Notes under the pieces: model-generated | The model's database searches: none | What the model saw: the letters and a program-made list of their open reading frames with translations, nothing else | What the model was told of the DNA's origin: nothing | Part shown: in pieces, positions 35,662-44,502 of the stretch | Position numbering within the stretch: position 1 is the stretch's first letter | Layout of the letters: each line of letters opens with the position of its first letter | Translations under genes and position numbers: made by a program | From: Bacillota bacterium | Lineage (GTDB): Bacteria > Sysuimicrobiota > Sysuimicrobiia > Sysuimicrobiales > Segetimicrobiaceae | Assembly (NCBI GenBank): GCA_021324975.1 | Contig: JAJPIA010000046.1 | Span: 1-64,000, forward strand | Length of the DNA stretch: 64,000 bases | Direction: 5' to 3'

Positions 35662-37326
35662 TTAGCGGATCGTCGTGTTCAGGCCGCCCCCGCCAAGCTG
35701 GAACTGCGTGCTTGCGCCGGGCAGGGTGTTGATGCCGAGCGTAATGTACCAGGTGTTGTTGGACGGGCTGTTCGGAAACGTGCGGTACAGCACGCCGAGC
35801 TGGAGGCAGTCGCAGGTGGCGTTCAACCCGTAGTCCACCTCGGTCACCTGCGATTGCGTGTAGTTGTACGTGGCCGAGGTCGTAAAGAGGATGGTGGGGC
35901 TCACCTGGAAGTTGGCCGAGGCGGTGCTCGCGAACTGCTGGCTGTCGATGCCGTACTGAAAGTTGATCGAGCCCGAGTTGAACAGCCCCTTCCCCGGATA
36001 GTACGAGTACGTCAGCGTCAGCGAGTCGGCGGGGCTTTGGCTGTCGAACGAGAACGGCGAAAAGGGACCGCCGTTCGTCACGAACTGGGGCGGATTGAAC
36101 CCGTTGATCGCCAGCAGGTTGTAGGAAAGCGTGGCCGAGCTGACGGCGTTGAGCGGCTCCGACACGGCCGCTTGGGTGGAGAAGATGTTCCGCTGCTGCC
36201 CGGTGCCGTAAGCGTCGTAGCGATAGTACGCGGCGATCGCGCCGCTGATGGATTTCGTCAGCTGAAACGTGTGGCTGGACACGGTCAAAATGCCGTTGGC
36301 GCGGGTCGTGTGCACGCCGGTGCTGATCTCGTTGTAGTCGCCGTAGTGGGCCTCAAGCTGATACGCGGCCGGCACGCCGGGGATATCGTGCGCGTCCCAC
36401 GCGACGTCGAGGGAGTTGCGGTCGACGTTCGCCAGGTTGCCGTTGATGTCGTAGAATTCCTGGCGGCCCAGGTGCAGCGTCCACACGTGGTCCGCCATGC
36501 GCTGGACCAGCGTGTTTTCGGCGGTAAACGGGGTGGGGCTGCTCGCGCTGTAGCGGATGCGGAACTGGTCCTGGGCGTCACCCACGGGGAACCATTGATT
36601 CCACTCGATGAACAGCCCGTCGAAGTTGGTGTAGCCGACGGTCGGCCCGCTGCCCCGGTTGCGTTGCTGCCGCCGGAGCGACGCGGTGTACACGGGCAGG
36701 TACGCGACCGGCACGCCGTACACGTACAGCGTCGACTGGTACGCGGTGAGGTGGTCGTCCGGGATCACGACGACGCGCTTCGACCGGACGAGAAATGCGG
36801 GATGCTTGGGATCGCACGGCGTGACCGACGTGTTGTAGCCGACGCCCTGGCCCCGGGCGGTCTGGAGCGAGCGGCCGGTGAGGTTCCACGGGCCGTACTT
36901 CGACGTGACGGTCTCCATGTTGCCGACGCGCGTGCGGTAATTGTAGGTGAGCGTGTTGCCGGTCGCGGTCTGCCCGGGCTGGGTCAGCACCACGTGCCCC
37001 TCCGCGTGGACCATCCCCGTGGTGACGTTCCCCGTCATGTGATCCGCGGTGATCGTCTGGTCGGCCTGCGTCGCCTTGACATGGCCGTCCGCCGTGAAGT
37101 CGCCGGTGCTCGTATCGTACTGCACGTGGTCGCCGGTCACGGTGATCGGTGCGCCGGGTGCGGGCGGCGCCGCCGCGCCCAGCGCCGGGAGGGCGAGAGA
37201 GACCACGAGCAGCAGCGCGGCGCCGAGCGCCCGTGCGCCCCGAGGGAGTGCCGCGGTTCGCCCGCCGCGCCGCCGCCTCGCCCGCGCCGCCCAGAGCGCG
37301 GCGCGAGTCAGCGGGCGAGCCAGCAC
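35662..37326 (-). CDS. lptD: LptD (OstA) outer-membrane LPS assembly protein
   Basis: 554 residues, shorter than E. coli LptD (784). A basic start and a hydrophobic stretch at about 34-52 form a signal peptide. An OstA/LptA-like beta-jellyroll follows (about 58-180) with GDHVQYD and TADGHVKAT repeats, then alternating beta strands rich in Tyr, Ser and Thr forming a barrel. C171 in TPCDPKHP and C505/C507 in NATCDC sit where LptD's interdomain disulfide cysteines lie. It inserts lipopolysaccharide-like glycolipid into the outer leaflet, so it is direct evidence for an outer membrane. Confidence 0.82.
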   Translation of the reverse strand: MLARPLTRAALWAARARRRRGGRTAALPRGARALGAALLLVVSLALPALGAAAPPAPGAPITVTGDHVQYDTSTGDFTADGHVKATQADQTITADHMTGNVTTGMVHAEGHVVLTQPGQTATGNTLTYNYRTRVGNMETVTSKYGPWNLTGRSLQTARGQGVGYNTSVTPCDPKHPAFLVRSKRVVVIPDDHLTAYQSTLYVYGVPVAYLPVYTASLRRQQRNRGSGPTVGYTNFDGLFIEWNQWFPVGDAQDQFRIRYSASSPTPFTAENTLVQRMADHVWTLHLGRQEFYDINGNLANVDRNSLDVAWDAHDIPGVPAAYQLEAHYGDYNEISTGVHTTRANGILTVSSHTFQLTKSISGAIAAYYRYDAYGTGQQRNIFSTQAAVSEPLNAVSSATLSYNLLAINGFNPPQFVTNGGPFSPFSFDSQSPADSLTLTYSYYPGKGLFNSGSINFQYGIDSQQFASTASANFQVSPTILFTTSATYNYTQSQVTEVDYGLNATCDCLQLGVLYRTFPNSPSNNTWYITLGINTLPGASTQFQLGGGGLNTTIR

Positions 37327-37345
37327 GTCCGCTCCATCGTCTCCG

Positions 37346-38719
37346 TTACCAGGACACCGGGGCCGCTTCGGGGTGCTGCCGGAGGGCGTCCGTGATCACC
37401 CGCTTGGCGCGCTCGAGAGCCTCGGGCGTCCTGCCCTCGGCCCGGACGACCAGCACCGGTTGCGTATTGCTCGCGCGAACGAGGGCCCACCCGTCCGGCA
37501 GGATCACGCGCGCGCCGTCGACGTCGATCACCTCGTACCGTTCGCGGAAGTCGCGGGTCAAGGCCTCCACTACGGCGAACTTTCGATCGTCCGGGCACTC
37601 GACGCGGGTCTCCGGCGTCGCAAAGTAATGGGGAATCTCCGCCGCCAGGTCGGAGAGCCGCCGGTCCGTGTGCGAGAGCATCCGGAGCAAGCGGCCCGCG
37701 GCGTACACGGCGTCGTCGTAGCCGTAGTACTCGTCCGCGAAGAACATGTGGCCCGACATCTCGCCGGCAAACACCGCGCCGACCTCCCGCATGCGCGCCT
37801 TGATGAGCGAGTGGCCGGTGCGTGTGAACTCCGGGCGCCCCCCGAGTCTCCGCACCTCGTCGACGAGGGCCTGCGAGCACTTCACCTCGATGAGCGCGAT
37901 CGTGCCGGGGTGGGCCGCGAGTACCTCGCGCCAGTACAGCGCCATCAACTGGTCTCCCCACAGGATCTCGCCGCGGTCATCCACCGCTCCGATGCGGTCC
38001 CCGTCCCCGTCGATGCCGATGCCCACATCGGCCCGCTCCTCCCTGACGAGACGGATGAGGTCGACGAGGTTACGGGGCTCCACGGGGTCGGGGTGGTGGT
38101 GCGGGAAGGCCGGATCGGACTCACAGTAGAGGGGCAGCACTTCGCTGCCCCACCGGCGGAAGATCTCCGGAGCGAACGCGCTCGCGGTGCCGTTGCCGCA
38201 GTCCAGCGCCACGCGCAGCCGGCGCGGGCCGAGCCGGATGCGGTCCGCGAGCATCGCGGCGTAGGCCCCGGCGACCTCCGCGGCGTCGAGCCGCCCCTGC
38301 GGCCGCCGCGGCGGCTCGTGCTCGGCGATCTCCCGGACGCGCTGAATCTCCGCGCCGTACAGCGTGCCCGGCCCGCAGGCCAGCTTGAACCCGTTGAACT
38401 CGGACGGATTGTGGCTGGCGGTGACCATCATGCCGCCGCCGACACGGAGGTGATGGAGGCAGAAGTAGAACACCGGCGTGATCGCCAGGCCGATCGCCGT
38501 GACGTCGCGGCCGGCGTCGCGCAGACCGCGGATCGCCGCGTCGTAGAACGCCTGCGAGCTGGCCCGATTGTCGTGTCCCACCACGGCGCCTTGGACCCGT
38601 GCCTCACCGAGGTACGTCCCGAACGCGCGCGCCAGAATCTCCGCCGCCTCCGCATCCAGGTCGCGCCCCACGACGCCCCGGATGTCGTACTCGCGAAAGC
38701 TCGTCGCTGCCGGTCGCAT
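37346..38719 (-). CDS. manB: Phosphomannomutase/phosphoglucomutase
   Basis: 457 residues from the ATG at 38719, preceded by GGAGGCGAG; ATG at 38737 is an alternative. FREYDIRGVVG at the N-terminus, phosphoserine loop TASHNPSEFNG with S102, metal loop DGDGDR at 237-242, sugar-binding GEMSGHMFF and the phosphate-binding RASNTQP near the C-terminus. It interconverts hexose 6- and 1-phosphates, supplying GDP-mannose or UDP-glucose. It lies divergent from msbA across 64 bp. Confidence 0.9.
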   Translation of the reverse strand: MRPAATSFREYDIRGVVGRDLDAEAAEILARAFGTYLGEARVQGAVVGHDNRASSQAFYDAAIRGLRDAGRDVTAIGLAITPVFYFCLHHLRVGGGMMVTASHNPSEFNGFKLACGPGTLYGAEIQRVREIAEHEPPRRPQGRLDAAEVAGAYAAMLADRIRLGPRRLRVALDCGNGTASAFAPEIFRRWGSEVLPLYCESDPAFPHHHPDPVEPRNLVDLIRLVREERADVGIGIDGDGDRIGAVDDRGEILWGDQLMALYWREVLAAHPGTIALIEVKCSQALVDEVRRLGGRPEFTRTGHSLIKARMREVGAVFAGEMSGHMFFADEYYGYDDAVYAAGRLLRMLSHTDRRLSDLAAEIPHYFATPETRVECPDDRKFAVVEALTRDFRERYEVIDVDGARVILPDGWALVRASNTQPVLVVRAEGRTPEALERAKRVITDALRQHPEAAPVSW

Positions 38720-38779
38720 GATCTCGCCTCCGGACACAACAGTTTCCCGTTGCCTCTACCTGCCCCTGCAGGTGGACGC

Positions 38780-38793
38780 TATAATGACGGATA
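38780..38793 (+). promoter_or_regulatory. Likely -10 element giving a (near) leaderless msbA transcript
   Basis: TATAAT at 38780-38785 lies seven bases before the in-frame ATG at 38793 and overlaps the upstream ATG at 38784. With usual spacing transcription would start at the 38793 ATG. No clear -35 box. Similar arrangements precede the genes at 41551 and 56303. Confidence 0.45.
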
Positions 38794-40556
38794 TGGCTGA
38801 ATTGCGGCGGCTCGCCGCGTTCGTCCGGCCGTACGCTGTGCAGTTGGGCGGCGGCGTCGGCGCCGCGGTGTTCGCGGCGGTCGCGTGGCTGTACGTGCCC
38901 CGCTACCTCGGCAACCAGGCCGACGTCGTGATCAAAACAGGTAGCCTGGCCGTCCTCAACCGCAGCGCGGTCGTCGTGCTGGGGATCTACACGTTTCGCA
39001 GCGTTTGTCTGTACGGGCAGCTGTCGTTGCTCGCATACGTCGGCCACCGGCTGGTGGCCGACCTCCGCGCCCGGATCTTCCACCACGTGCAGCGGTGGTC
39101 GCTCGACCGATTCGCGCGGTGGCACAGCGGCGAGATCATCTCCCGCACGATCCAGGACACCCAGCTAGTGGAATCGCGCCTGCTCAACGGCCTGGTGGAC
39201 CTCATCACGACCGTGCTCACGCTCGTCGGGATCATCGTGATGGTCTTTACCATCAACTGGCGTCTCGCGCTCGTCGTCTTCCTCGCGCTGCCGGTCTTCT
39301 TCGGCGTGGCCCGGCTGTTCGGCCGCGAGGTCCAGCGGAGCTCCGCGAGCGCGCAGCAGCAGGTCGCGGCGCTGACGCGGCTCATCAAGGAGTCGGTGGT
39401 CGGCGCGCGCATCATCCGGGCCTTCGTGCAGGAGGCGCGCGAGCAGGCGCGGTTTGACACCGAGAACGATCGCACCTTCGACGCCAACTATCGCATCCGC
39501 CGGCTCATCGCGATCGAGGTGTCGTTTGTCAGCCTGCTGACCACGCTCGCGCTCGTGTTCGTCCTGTGGCTGGGCGCGCGGGACGTCGCCCGGCACGAGA
39601 TGACGGCGGGGTCGCTCCTCGCGTTCCTCGGCTACCTGGCGCTGGCGATGGATCCGGCCATGGGAATGACGCGGCTGTACTCCGAAGCGCGTCAGGCCAT
39701 GGCCGGGCTCGTCCGGGTCTTCGAGGTCGTCGACGTTCCCGAGACGGTGCGCGAAGACCCGCACCCCCTCCCGCTCCCGCCGCTCAGCGGCCGCGTGCGG
39801 TTTCGCAACGTCTCGCTCGCCTACGAGCCGGGACGGGACGCCCTGCGCGACATCACCCTCGACGTGGAGCCGGGCGAGCACATCGCGATCGTCGGCCCGA
39901 GCGGCGCCGGCAAGAGCAGCCTCGTCAACCTGATCCCGCGCTTCTACGATCCGAGCGAGGGCGGCGTGGAGATCGACGGCCACGACCTGCGGCGCGTTGC
40001 GATCGCGTCGCTGCGCCGGCAGATCGGCCTCGTGCCGCAGGAGACGGTCTTGTTTGCCGGCAGCGTCGCGGACAACATCGCGTACGGCCGGCCCGGCGCC
40101 ACGCGCGCGGAGGTGGAGGCTGCGGCCCGCGTTGCGGGCGCCCACGCGTTCATCTCGGCGCTGCCGCGCGGCTACGACGCGGTGCTGGGAGAAGGCGGGA
40201 TGGGGCTGTCCGGCGGGCAGCGGCAGCGGCTCGCGCTCGCCCGCGCCGTGCTGAACGATCCGGCCGTGTACATCCTGGACGAGGCTACCTCGGCGCTCGA
40301 CAGCGAGTCCGAGGAAGCGATCCAGGAGGCGATGGCGCGCCTGACGCAGGACCGGACGACCTTTATCGTCGCGCACCGCCTGTCCACCGTCCGCAGCGCC
40401 CACCGGATCGTCGTGATGCTGGAGGGCCGGATCGTGGAGATGGGCAGCCACGACGATCTGACGGTCGTGGACGGCGTCTACAGCCGCCTCGTCCGCGGCC
40501 AGCTCCTCGAGGACACCGCCCGGACCGCGGCACCCGCCCCGGCGCCGACGCCGTGA
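38784..40556 (+). CDS. msbA: MsbA-like ABC exporter, fused permease/ATPase
   Basis: 590 residues. Six-helix permease domain (about 1-320) followed by an ATPase: Walker A GPSGAGKSS at 371-379, Q-loop in GLVPQET, signature LSGGQ at 475-479, Walker B VYILDE at 495-500 and the switch histidine in VAHRLS. It forms a homodimer that flips a lipid. Next to lptD and an O-antigen ligase, export of a lipid A-like core is the best reading; a multidrug or lipid-linked sugar exporter is possible. Start may be 38784 or 38793 (see promoter). The next gene overlaps its stop by four bases. Confidence 0.82.
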   Translation: MTDMAELRRLAAFVRPYAVQLGGGVGAAVFAAVAWLYVPRYLGNQADVVIKTGSLAVLNRSAVVVLGIYTFRSVCLYGQLSLLAYVGHRLVADLRARIFHHVQRWSLDRFARWHSGEIISRTIQDTQLVESRLLNGLVDLITTVLTLVGIIVMVFTINWRLALVVFLALPVFFGVARLFGREVQRSSASAQQQVAALTRLIKESVVGARIIRAFVQEAREQARFDTENDRTFDANYRIRRLIAIEVSFVSLLTTLALVFVLWLGARDVARHEMTAGSLLAFLGYLALAMDPAMGMTRLYSEARQAMAGLVRVFEVVDVPETVREDPHPLPLPPLSGRVRFRNVSLAYEPGRDALRDITLDVEPGEHIAIVGPSGAGKSSLVNLIPRFYDPSEGGVEIDGHDLRRVAIASLRRQIGLVPQETVLFAGSVADNIAYGRPGATRAEVEAAARVAGAHAFISALPRGYDAVLGEGGMGLSGGQRQRLALARAVLNDPAVYILDEATSALDSESEEAIQEAMARLTQDRTTFIVAHRLSTVRSAHRIVVMLEGRIVEMGSHDDLTVVDGVYSRLVRGQLLEDTARTAAPAPAPTP

Positions 40557-41490
40557 CGTGCGCGATCAGCGTGATCACGGCGACGCGCAACCGCGCGCCG
40601 GTATTGGCGCGCTGCCTCGAGGCGCTGGAGCGGCAGACACTCGATCCCTCCCGCTACGAGGTCGTCGTCGCCGACGACGCCTCGACCGACGAGACGCCGT
40701 CCGTCGTCGACGCGGCCACGCGCCGCGCCCGCTGTGCCATCCGCTGCTCGCGGGTGGACCGCCGCGCGGGCGTGCCGGCAGCGCGGAACGCGGCGATCCG
40801 CGCCGCTCGGGGCGAGATCGTGGCGTTTGTGGACGATGACTCGTTCGCCCCGGCAGGGTTTTTGGCCGCCCACCTCGCGGCGCACGAAGCGCACCCGGAG
40901 GGCATTGTCTGTCGCGGCCCGGTCATCGTGACGCAGTCGCTGGACCGCCCCTTCGACGTCCGCGGCGGCGTGCTCGATATCTCGACCGCGTACTTCGACA
41001 CGGACAACGGATCGGTGCGGCGCGCGGACGTGCTCCGTGCCGGGCTGTTCGACGAGACGTTTTTCCCATACGGCTGGGAAGGGCTGGACCTCGGGCTGCG
41101 GCTGCGGCGCCTGGGCCTCCGGCGTGTGTACGCCGCGACGCGCCCCTGTACCATTACCGGTCGGAGGCCGTGCGGGGCGCGCTCGACGCGATGCTGACCA
41201 AAGAAGACGAGCGGGCCCGGACGGCCCGGCTCTTCTACGCCAAGCACCCCACGCTCGAATCACGGTTTGCCGTCCAACTCACGCCGCTCCACCTGCTCCT
41301 CAACGCTGTGCAGCGCGGGTTCGGGCTCGTGCACTCAGGCAATGTCGAGATCCTCGTGGAGCGCTCGCAGCGCTGGGGCCTGCCCGCCCTGGGCCGCGTC
41401 CTCCTCTCGGGGATCCTGAACGAGCGGTATCTGGCTCGCCTGCGCGCCCGCGACGGCGGCGGGGCGGCGAGCGCGGCCGACGGCCCGTGA
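40553..41490 (+). pseudogene. Glycosyltransferase family 2 gene interrupted by a single-base frameshift
   Basis: A GTG at 40553 overlaps the msbA stop. The first 200 codons encode a GT2 domain: SVITATRNRAPVLARCLEAL, VVADDASTDET, FVDDDSF and YGWEGLDLGLRLR. Near 41135-41150 the frame moves: the expected PLYHYR motif and the C-terminal part (VRGALDAMLTKEDERARTARLFY onward, read in short pieces) continue in the +2 frame to 41490. One missing base restores a protein of about 312 residues. This is either a recent inactivation or a sequencing/assembly error, since both halves are otherwise undamaged. Confidence 0.7.
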
Positions 41491-41537
41491 CGCGGCGCGC
41501 CCGTGGCGATGCGCCGGTCGTCCGGCGCGGGCGATGA

Positions 41538-41550
41538 TACAATAGCGCCG
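41538..41550 (+). promoter_or_regulatory. Extended -10 element close to a GTG start
   Basis: TGATACAAT ends at 41543 and the GTG of the glycosyltransferase gene is at 41551, seven bases further. TG one base before TACAAT is an extended -10 arrangement. It fits a leaderless transcript. No -35 box recognised. Confidence 0.4.
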
Positions 41551-42513
41551 GTGGAGATCAGCGTCGTCATCCCCACGTTCAACAACTGCGACGTGCTGCG
41601 CCGGACCATCGAGGCGCTGACGCGGCAGACGCTCCCGCCGAGCGCGTACGAGATCGTGGTCGCCGATGACGGCTCGACCGACGGCACGCGGGCCATGGTG
41701 GCGGAGGCCCGGCGCGGGCCGGTCGCGATTCAGTATGTCGTCCAGGCGAACGGCGGGCGGTCCGCGGCGCGCAACCGGGGAGCGCGCGCGGCGCGGGGCC
41801 GTGTGCTGCTCTTTATCGACGCGGACATCTGGGCGGCGCCGGCGCTGCTCGCGACGCATCACGCCCATTACCCGCCGGGCGTATCCAGGCTCGGTGTGCA
41901 GGGCCGGACGCTCACCCACCCCGACGCGCGGACCACGCCGTTCATGCGGGCCCGGGAGATCACCCCGGATCTCTCGGTCCGCCGCCGCCACAACTTGGCC
42001 CCGGTGCACATCATCACGCGGAACTTCTCCATCCCGCGGTGCGAGTTCGAGGCGGTGGGCGGGTTCGACGAGGGCTTCACCGGCTACGGATGGGAGGACA
42101 TCGAGCTCGCGATGCGGATGCGGGCCAGGGGCGTCCGCTTCGAGTACGATCCGGGGGCCCTCGGGTACCATTACCACGTCGAGACCTTCGACGCCAGCTG
42201 CCGCAAGCTCAGGCAGGCGGGCGAGGGCGCGGTGTACTTCTGGCAGAAGCACGGCCGCTCCGCGCAGCTCGGCCTGTTTCTCGAGATCCTGCCCGCGCTG
42301 CTGCCGCTCAAGTGGCTCGTGTTTCGCACGCCGCTCTTCATGCCGCTGTTTCGCCGGCTGCGGCCGTACGCCGAGGCGCGCGGCTGGCTGCTGCTCGCGA
42401 ATGAATGTTACACGGAGCTGATCTGGGAAGCGTACTACGACGGGGTCTTTACGGCGCTCAGGCGGACACGGGCGGCCGCGCTCAGTCCCGCGGCGCAGGT
42501 CCGCCGCACCTAG
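41551..42513 (+). CDS. Glycosyltransferase family 2
   Basis: 320 residues from the GTG at 41551, where the fold starts (VEISVVIPTFNNCDVL). ADDGSTDGT near 37-45, metal motif FIDADIWA, acceptor-side GGFDEGFTGYGWEDIELAMR and a basic, amphipathic C-terminal third (LPLKWLVFRTPLFMPLFRR) that may lie on the membrane. The following gene is a close paralogue, with the same order of motifs through to the C-terminal NECY. Probably adds sugars to the lipid-linked repeat unit or core. Confidence 0.85.
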   Translation: MEISVVIPTFNNCDVLRRTIEALTRQTLPPSAYEIVVADDGSTDGTRAMVAEARRGPVAIQYVVQANGGRSAARNRGARAARGRVLLFIDADIWAAPALLATHHAHYPPGVSRLGVQGRTLTHPDARTTPFMRAREITPDLSVRRRHNLAPVHIITRNFSIPRCEFEAVGGFDEGFTGYGWEDIELAMRMRARGVRFEYDPGALGYHYHVETFDASCRKLRQAGEGAVYFWQKHGRSAQLGLFLEILPALLPLKWLVFRTPLFMPLFRRLRPYAEARGWLLLANECYTELIWEAYYDGVFTALRRTRAAALSPAAQVRRT

Positions 42514-42515
42514 CC

Positions 42516-43490
42516 ATGGAGCTGAGCGTCGTCGTCGCCACCTACAACCGGTGCGACGTGCTCGCGCGCACGCTGGAACACCTCGCGCGCCAAGCCTTTC
42601 CGCGGGACCAGTACGAGATCGTCGTGGCCGACGACGGATCGACCGACGGGACGGCCGCCATGCTGCGAACGGTCGGGGGTCCGGTGCCGCTGCGCCACGC
42701 GGTCCAGCCGCACCGCGGGGCCTCCGCCGTGCGGAATCTCGGCTGGCGCGCGTCGCGGGGCCGCGTCGTGTTGTTCATCGACGCCGACTTTTGGGCCGAT
42801 CCCGGCCTGCTGGCCGCGCACCACCGGCACTACCCGGCGGGGGCGTCGCGGATCGCGGTGCAGGGCGCCACGATGATCCACCCGGACAGCCTCACCACCC
42901 CGTTCATGCGGGTCAAGCAGGTGAGCCCGGATCTCACGGTGCGCAGCCGGCACCGCATGTCGCCGTACCATGTCGTCTCACGGAACATCTCGATGCTGCG
43001 GGGCGACCTCGAGGCGGCGGGCGGCTTCGACGAGGGGTTCCCCGGCTACGGCTACGAAGACCTGGACCTCGCGCTGCGGATGGACGCGATGGGCGTCGTG
43101 TTCGAGTACGACCCCGGGGCCCGCGGGTATCACCATCACGTGGAGACTCTCGACGGCGTGCTTGCCAAGATGTCCGAGGCGGGGATGTGCGCCGTCTACG
43201 TCTGGCGAAAGCACGGCCGGGCCCGGCGCCTCGGCGTGTTTCTCGAGATCCAGCCGTGGATGCTGCCCCTGAAGCGGCTCGTGTACGGGACGCCGCTCGT
43301 GATGCCGCTCCTGCGGCGGCTGGTGCCGGTCGGCGAGCGTCGCGGGTGGTTGCTCCTCCTCAACGAATGCTATAAGAACTTGCTCCAAGAAGCGTTCTAT
43401 GCCGGCGTGTTCGCCGCGAGGCGGCCCGCCGGCGCGGCCCCCAGGGCCGCGCATCCTGTGCCCGGAGGCGCCGACCATGGGATCCCGTGA
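42516..43490 (+). CDS. Glycosyltransferase family 2, paralogue of the preceding gene
   Basis: 324 residues, ATG two bases after the previous stop. VVATYNRCDVLARTLEHL, VVADDGSTDGT, FIDADFWADPGLL, GGFDEGFPGYGYEDLDLALRMD and the C-terminal LPLKRLVYGTPLVMPLLRR and LLLNECYKNLLQEAFYAGVF match the neighbour almost segment by segment, so the two arose by tandem duplication. The C-terminal 30 residues are proline- and alanine-rich and not shared. Likely adds a related sugar or linkage. Confidence 0.85.
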   Translation: MELSVVVATYNRCDVLARTLEHLARQAFPRDQYEIVVADDGSTDGTAAMLRTVGGPVPLRHAVQPHRGASAVRNLGWRASRGRVVLFIDADFWADPGLLAAHHRHYPAGASRIAVQGATMIHPDSLTTPFMRVKQVSPDLTVRSRHRMSPYHVVSRNISMLRGDLEAAGGFDEGFPGYGYEDLDLALRMDAMGVVFEYDPGARGYHHHVETLDGVLAKMSEAGMCAVYVWRKHGRARRLGVFLEIQPWMLPLKRLVYGTPLVMPLLRRLVPVGERRGWLLLLNECYKNLLQEAFYAGVFAARRPAGAAPRAAHPVPGGADHGIP

Positions 43491-44487
43491 CGCCGCGGTG
43501 GACGTGTCCATCGTGGTGCCGGTGTACAACGAGGCCGAGAGCCTCCGCACGCTGCACGCCGAGATCGCGGCCGCCATGGCGCCCCTCAGCCGGCCGTGGG
43601 AGCTGATCTGCGTCGACGACGGCAGCTCCGACCTGAGCTTCCACGTCCTCGAAGAGCTCGCGCGGGCGGACCCGCGTGTCGTGGCGATCCAGCTCCGCCG
43701 CAACTTTGGACAAACCGCGGCGATCGCCGCGGGCATCGATCACGCGCGCGGCCGCATCGTGGTCGCGTTGGACGCAGACTTACAACACGATCCCGCCGAC
43801 ATCCCGCGGCTCCTGGACAAGCTCGACGAAGGGTACGATGTCGTGAGCGGGTGGCGCAAGAACCGGGCGGACCCCTTGCTCACCCGTCGCGTTCCCTCGA
43901 TCCTCGCGAACCGCGCGATCTCCGCCGTGCTCGGCCTGCAGCTGCACGACTACGGGTGCACGCTCAAGGCGTACCGGCGCGAGATTTTGGACCACGTGCA
44001 CCTCTACGGCGAGATGCACCGGTTGATCCCGGGCTTTGCGGCGTCGATCGGCGCCCGGATCACCGAGTTGCCCATCAACCACCGCCCGCGCCGGTTCGGC
44101 CGGTCCAAGTACGGACTCGTGCGCACGCTCAAGGTGCTGCTCGACCTCTTGACGGTGCGCTTCCTGAGCGGCTACGTCACCAAGCCGATCTATGTTTTCG
44201 GCGGCGCGGGGTTTGCGCTGGCCGCGACGGGCCTCCTCGTCACCGTCGTGGTCGCCGTCCAGAAGCTGGCGTACGGCGTGTGGGTGCACCAGAATCCGCT
44301 CGCGTGGATCGCCGGCCTTTGCTTCGTGTCCGCGCTGCAGTTGATCCTGATGGGCCTGCTGGCGGAGCTGATCGTCCGGACCTATCACGAGTCGCAGGCA
44401 AAACCGATCTACGTGGTGCGGCGCATCACCGGGCACGGCATCTCCCCGGAGCGCGTCCGCCCGCAGGCACCCTCCCTCTTGCGATGA
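43477..44487 (+). CDS. GtrB/DPM1-like polyprenyl-phosphate glycosyltransferase
   Basis: 336 residues from the ATG at 43477, with GGAGGCG upstream; it overlaps the end of the previous gene. GT2 domain with SIVVPVYNEAESL, CVDDGSSD, ALDADLQHDP and NFGQTAAIAAGIDHA, then two C-terminal membrane helices (about 234-257 and 275-302). This is the ArnC/GtrB plan: a sugar is moved from a nucleotide to undecaprenyl phosphate on the inner face. The product would serve the YfhO-, ArnT- and GT-C-type transferases in this window. Confidence 0.87.
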   Translation: MGSRDAAVDVSIVVPVYNEAESLRTLHAEIAAAMAPLSRPWELICVDDGSSDLSFHVLEELARADPRVVAIQLRRNFGQTAAIAAGIDHARGRIVVALDADLQHDPADIPRLLDKLDEGYDVVSGWRKNRADPLLTRRVPSILANRAISAVLGLQLHDYGCTLKAYRREILDHVHLYGEMHRLIPGFAASIGARITELPINHRPRRFGRSKYGLVRTLKVLLDLLTVRFLSGYVTKPIYVFGGAGFALAATGLLVTVVVAVQKLAYGVWVHQNPLAWIAGLCFVSALQLILMGLLAELIVRTYHESQAKPIYVVRRITGHGISPERVRPQAPSLLR

Positions 44488-44502
44488 GGCCGTAGCGGCG
44501 CC

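Noticed and set aside
35593-37395. Long plus-strand open frame opposite lptD
   Set aside because: Antisense of a high-G+C gene; repetitive Val/Arg/Gly composition and no recognisable fold.
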